Source: Cardinium endosymbiont of Dermatophagoides farinae (GTDB lineage Bacteria; Bacteroidota; Bacteroidia; Cytophagales; Amoebophilaceae). From it: 64,000 nt of DNA. The DNA is taken from assembly GCF_007559345.1 (NCBI RefSeq), contig NZ_VMBH01000001.1:496001-560000 (forward strand), read 5' to 3'. Under the pieces are notes generated by a model. It searched no databases, was not told the DNA's origin, and saw only the letters and a program-made list of their open reading frames with translations. Both the position numbers and the translations under genes were made by a program. Position 1 is the first letter of the stretch, and each line of letters begins with the position of its first letter. This document shows positions 61,059 through 64,000 of the stretch, piece after piece.

Positions 61059-61788
61059 TTATTTTTTTGTATGAAGATTGCGCTGGGGGGTATATTTAAT
61101 AATGTAAGCCTTGTCTTTCTGATTGAAAAAAGTAGTTATCTGCTTTACTTTTCTTGCCTTAAGTCTTTCTTTATAACTTTTTTCATGTTCTTGAGAAGGT
61201 TTACTTTGTTTTTTTAAACAAACCATGTAAGGTACTTTTAGGCTAGGTGTATTGTCCTTGGGATGGAACATCATATGGTAGATTGTGGGTGTAGGATTAT
61301 TGGTATCAATGCCGATTTCAATTGTTCCATCACGGCATACTTCTTTTGGTTTATTTTTCTCCTTAGGGAGCAATACTAAACTTGCTCGAGCGCATCTGTC
61401 TTGTGGTGTCTTGATAAAGTATTGATGATGATATGGTCCACTTAGTAAATCAACTACACCAGGCAGATAATGGAATGCATGTTGGATCCATAGTTGTTCA
61501 TCTGGTAGGTGTGCATAGGTAGCCTTACCATTGTCTGAAAATGCGCTTATATCTTTGATATTATCTGTTACCCAGCGCGCCACTCTGTATAGTAGGGTAT
61601 ATGTTTCTGGTTTTGCTTCTTCGTTAGCGTGCTTTACCGTTTGGTTTAGTATACCAATGGTTGAGTTGGCTTTGACACCTCTTTTTAAGGATTGTGCTAT
61701 AGCTATACTTGGGAAGGTTGAGCATATACGAAGGAAAAACTGTGCTACAAGCAGCAATTAAAGCCATTAAAATAATTCCTATAAACAT
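61059..61788 (-). CDS. Orphan lipoprotein (start frameshifted)
   Basis: The long frame (61059-61757) lacks a signal, but an upstream frame from ATG 61788 encodes MFIGIILMALIAAC, a clean lipoprotein signal. The two would join if one T were absent from the T-run just after it (giving STVFLRICSTFPSIAIA). The body reads VKHANEEAKPETYTLLYRVA, QHAFHYLPGVVDLLSGPYHH and a very basic C-terminus (SYKERLKARKVKQ). No family is recognised. It would be about 243 residues long and probably membrane-anchored. Confidence 0.45.
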
Positions 61789-61945
61789 GGTAAGCAGCAA
61801 TATATACCTTGATAGGGTACTTGTATGGTTAATTATATAATCTATCTATATACAATTGGCATCTTGTAGGCTGCGTAAAAGTTTTTTTCTACGCTATAGG
61901 GGTATTTATTCAGCCTTGTGGAAGTATTGCCTCAAAATCAAAAAC

Positions 61946-62036
61946 CGGAAAAAGTTACGGTGAGAAAACAGCGCTTACAGTAACTTTTTCATTAAGGGCT
62001 TGATTTTTTTATACTTTTTGGCTGGGCAAAAAGTAG
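61946..62036. repeat. Family B hairpin repeat, short
   Basis: This abbreviated copy has ggaaaaagttacggtgagaa, then gtaactttttcattaagggc and ttgatttttttatacttttt, with the closing dyad tactttttggctgggcaaaaagta. The arms face each other with almost no centre. Confidence 0.6.
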
Positions 62037-62125
62037 TAGGCGTTACCCTTGCCATTTGATTTATTAAAATTTAATACTATTAAAATTTGGAAACCTTTGC
62101 AAGTTAGGTGGTGCAAAAAAATAGT

Positions 62126-62252
62126 AGACCTACTGCAAAACCTATTGCTAAATGGCAATTTTGTGGTCTATGCTCCTCAAATACATTTAGTATTCTGGCG
62201 GCTGCGCTTCTCCTAAAAACTGCTGATCACAAATAGGTTTTGCAGAAGGTCT
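62126..62252 (+). repeat. Family A palindromic element, 127-bp form
   Basis: This short-form copy is flanked by AGT on both sides (62123-62125 and 62253-62255). Both termini carry the tgcaaaacc / ggttttgca form. It lies 28 bp past the priA stop codon. Confidence 0.93.
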
Positions 62253-62280
62253 AGTGTAATCTCAAAGAGACACATTTGGA

Positions 62281-64000
62281 TTAAATCGGATCTATATCTA
62301 AGACTATTTTTATTTTGGATCTTTTACCCAATGCATAGGTGCAGGCGCTTTTTAAGGTTGCTTTTGCGTGTTGCAGTGTATGTAGATTTTTGTGGGGTAG
62401 CTTTAAAAATAGATCTAGCAAAAAATGATTCCTGATCTTGCCAACCAGCGGCTGTTGAGGGCCTAGTACCATGCCTCTAAACTTTTTTGCTAATATGTTT
62501 TTTAACAGCATAGCTCCTGATTGTAACGTAGCGGCGTCCAGGCTGCTTAGGCTTAGTTTAATCAGTCTAACATAGGGAGGATAGGCAAACCGCTTTCTTT
62601 CTGCTAACTCAGCTTGATACATCCCTTCGTAATCACCATTAGATAGATATTGGAATAGGGGATGATCGGTTTGTCTGGTTTGAATAAAGACACTACCTTG
62701 CTGGTTGCGTCTACCTGCTCTGCCTGCCAACTGTGTGATGAGTTGAAAACATTTTTCATTGGATCTGAAATCTGGAAAGTAAAGCAAGCCATCTATATCT
62801 AGTATGCCTATAAGGCGTATGTTGGGGAAGTCCAATCCTTTGGCCATCATTTGTGTGCCTACTAAAATATCTATGGATCCAGCGGTTACCTCTTCTAAAA
62901 TAGATTGGTAGCTATTTTTCCCTTTTGTGCTGTCCAAATCCATGCGACTGATCTTTTGTTCTGGAAAGATAAGTTGCAAGCTCTCCTCTAGTTTTTCTGT
63001 ACCAAAGCCTATGTTGTGTAGTTGCTGCGACCCACAATGGTTGCACGAATAAAAAGGAAGCGTGGCATAGTCACAATAATGGCAGCGTAGTTGATTGGCC
63101 TCTTGGTGGTAGGTAAGGCTTACCGCGCAGGTAAGGCAACGGGGAATCCATCCACAATCGGCACATAAAAAATACTGGGCATAACCCCTTCTGTTTTGAA
63201 AAATCATCGCTTGGCCGCCTTCTATACTATTCTTTTGAAGCTTATCTAGTAGCGTTTGCGAGAAATGTGCACGCATGGCCTTCCGCTTTTCTTCTATGTT
63301 TAGGTCAATAAAAAATAATTTCGGGCGACTGGCTGCGCCAAATCTATGATGGAGGGTTACCAGACCATATTTTCCAGACTGGGCATTATAATAGCTTTCT
63401 ATAGCAGGTGTGCCCGAACCTAACAAAACCTTTGCGTGATGTTGTTGGGCCAGTAGAATGCTGCTGTCTCGTGCATGATAGGTAGGCATTGGATGGCTCT
63501 GTTTATAGGCAGGATCGTGTTCTTCATCTACAATAATGAGTTGTAGTCTCTTAAAAGGCAGTAAGAGTGCAGAACGTGTGCCTACTACAACCAAGGTTGT
63601 TTGGTGTAACAGGCGTGCCCATGTCTGTAAACGCTCTTTATGCGATTGTTTAGAGTGGTGTACTACCAACCATTCTCCTAAGAATGGTCTGATGCGTGCT
63701 GCTATATGCGTTACCAAACCTATTTCTGGTACTAAAAGTAATACTTGTTTTTGTTCCTGTAGTGCGGATGCAATCAGATGCATATATAACTCTGTTTTGC
63801 CGCTGCCTATAGCACCATGTAATAGTACGACTCTTTTTTGAACAAATTGCGTTTGAATAGCTGCTAGTGCATTTTTTTGAAATGGGGTTAAGGTGGCTAA
63901 GGGTGCCACGGGTACAGTAAAAATCGATGGAGGTAACTGGTTGAGACGCGTTAAAATCCCTTTCTTGCATAGAATATTAAAAGCTGACTTGGAATAGGCT
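62281..64000 (-). CDS. priA: Primosomal replication restart helicase PriA (5' end outside window)
   Basis: The frame is open through the window end (upstream codons read SKSAFNILCKKGILTRL), so the GTG at 63909 is not the true start and the N-terminal DNA-binding domain lies outside. Visible are Walker A GAIGSGKTELYMHL, the DEEH box IIVDEEHDPAYK, LLGSGTPAIESYYNAQSG, the zinc-binding cysteines (LCADCGWIPRCLTCAVSL, CHYCDY and CNHCGS), and helicase motifs GTEKLEESL and LAGRAGRRNQQG. PriA reloads the replisome at stalled forks. The visible part is intact. Confidence 0.94.
   Translation of the reverse strand, partial: AYSKSAFNILCKKGILTRLNQLPPSIFTVPVAPLATLTPFQKNALAAIQTQFVQKRVVLLHGAIGSGKTELYMHLIASALQEQKQVLLLVPEIGLVTHIAARIRPFLGEWLVVHHSKQSHKERLQTWARLLHQTTLVVVGTRSALLLPFKRLQLIIVDEEHDPAYKQSHPMPTYHARDSSILLAQQHHAKVLLGSGTPAIESYYNAQSGKYGLVTLHHRFGAASRPKLFFIDLNIEEKRKAMRAHFSQTLLDKLQKNSIEGGQAMIFQNRRGYAQYFLCADCGWIPRCLTCAVSLTYHQEANQLRCHYCDYATLPFYSCNHCGSQQLHNIGFGTEKLEESLQLIFPEQKISRMDLDSTKGKNSYQSILEEVTAGSIDILVGTQMMAKGLDFPNIRLIGILDIDGLLYFPDFRSNEKCFQLITQLAGRAGRRNQQGSVFIQTRQTDHPLFQYLSNGDYEGMYQAELAERKRFAYPPYVRLIKLSLSSLDAATLQSGAMLLKNILAKKFRGMVLGPQQPLVGKIRNHFLLDLFLKLPHKNLHTLQHAKATLKSACTYALGKRSKIKIVLDIDPI

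Overview
This window looks like part of the chromosome of a reduced, AT-rich intracellular Bacteroidota symbiont of the Amoebophilaceae type (Candidatus Cardinium / Amoebophilus relatives). I infer this from several features: a contractile-injection-system tape-measure gene (the Afp/T6SS-iv type these symbionts carry), many lipoprotein-like orphans including an ankyrin protein, repeated AAA-ATPase-like/PD-(D/E)XK genes, a Bacteroidota-type promoter (TTTG-N20-TAnnTTTG) before rpsL, and a dense load of small palindromic repeats. No search was run, so the assignment is inference.

Layout. 0-7.2 kb: the tail of an unidentified gene, the large tape-measure gene and a decaying lipoprotein gene. 7.2-9.1 kb: a broken AAA-ATPase-like/nuclease gene. 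9.2-12.8 kb: one very large broken sensor gene joining a sodium/solute symporter, a degenerate histidine-kinase ATPase and a RelA-like HD region. 13-15.4 kb: an FAD oxidoreductase, an SH3-domain fragment, tRNA-Ser(UGA) and a DUF502 membrane protein. 16-20 kb: a metal-uptake island (DtxR/MntR repressor, two near-identical metal-binding lipoproteins, ABC ATPase, no permease). 21-31 kb: thioredoxin, ABC exporter, PepP, an intact AAA-ATPase-like nuclease, TilS, PDH E2, HslV, RsmG. 31-37 kb: three orphan lipoproteins around MtaB. 37-43 kb: Lon, RseP, HslU. 43-46.7 kb: a zeta-toxin-like pair and an AddB-like nuclease. 46.7-51 kb: repeat-rich accessory DNA, RmuC and an ankyrin lipoprotein. 51.4-54.9 kb: the str operon rpsL-rpsG-fusA-rpsJ. 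55-64 kb: rhomboid, MurD, CPBP protease, RuvB, YebC and PriA (cut by the window end).

The most striking signal is a family of small palindromic elements (family A; 127, 136 or 142 bp plus deleted forms). Many copies are flanked by identical 3-bp duplications. Most copies lie between genes, but three (144, 129 and 54 bp, all multiples of three) lie inside open reading frames: an AAA-ATPase-like nuclease, a CPBP protease and an AddB-like nuclease. All three are read from the same element strand in the same phase and add a related peptide, (R/G)P(L/F)SKAI. This resembles Rickettsia palindromic elements in logic. Other copies supply a start codon (rsmG) or stop codons. A second hairpin family (B) and two other short TIR elements with their own target duplications are also present.

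A caution: at least a dozen genes, including fusA, rpsG, ruvB and hslU, are interrupted by apparent loss of one G or C from a short G/C run. That pattern in indispensable genes fits consensus-sequence error better than biology, so single-indel 'pseudogenes' here should be treated as provisional.
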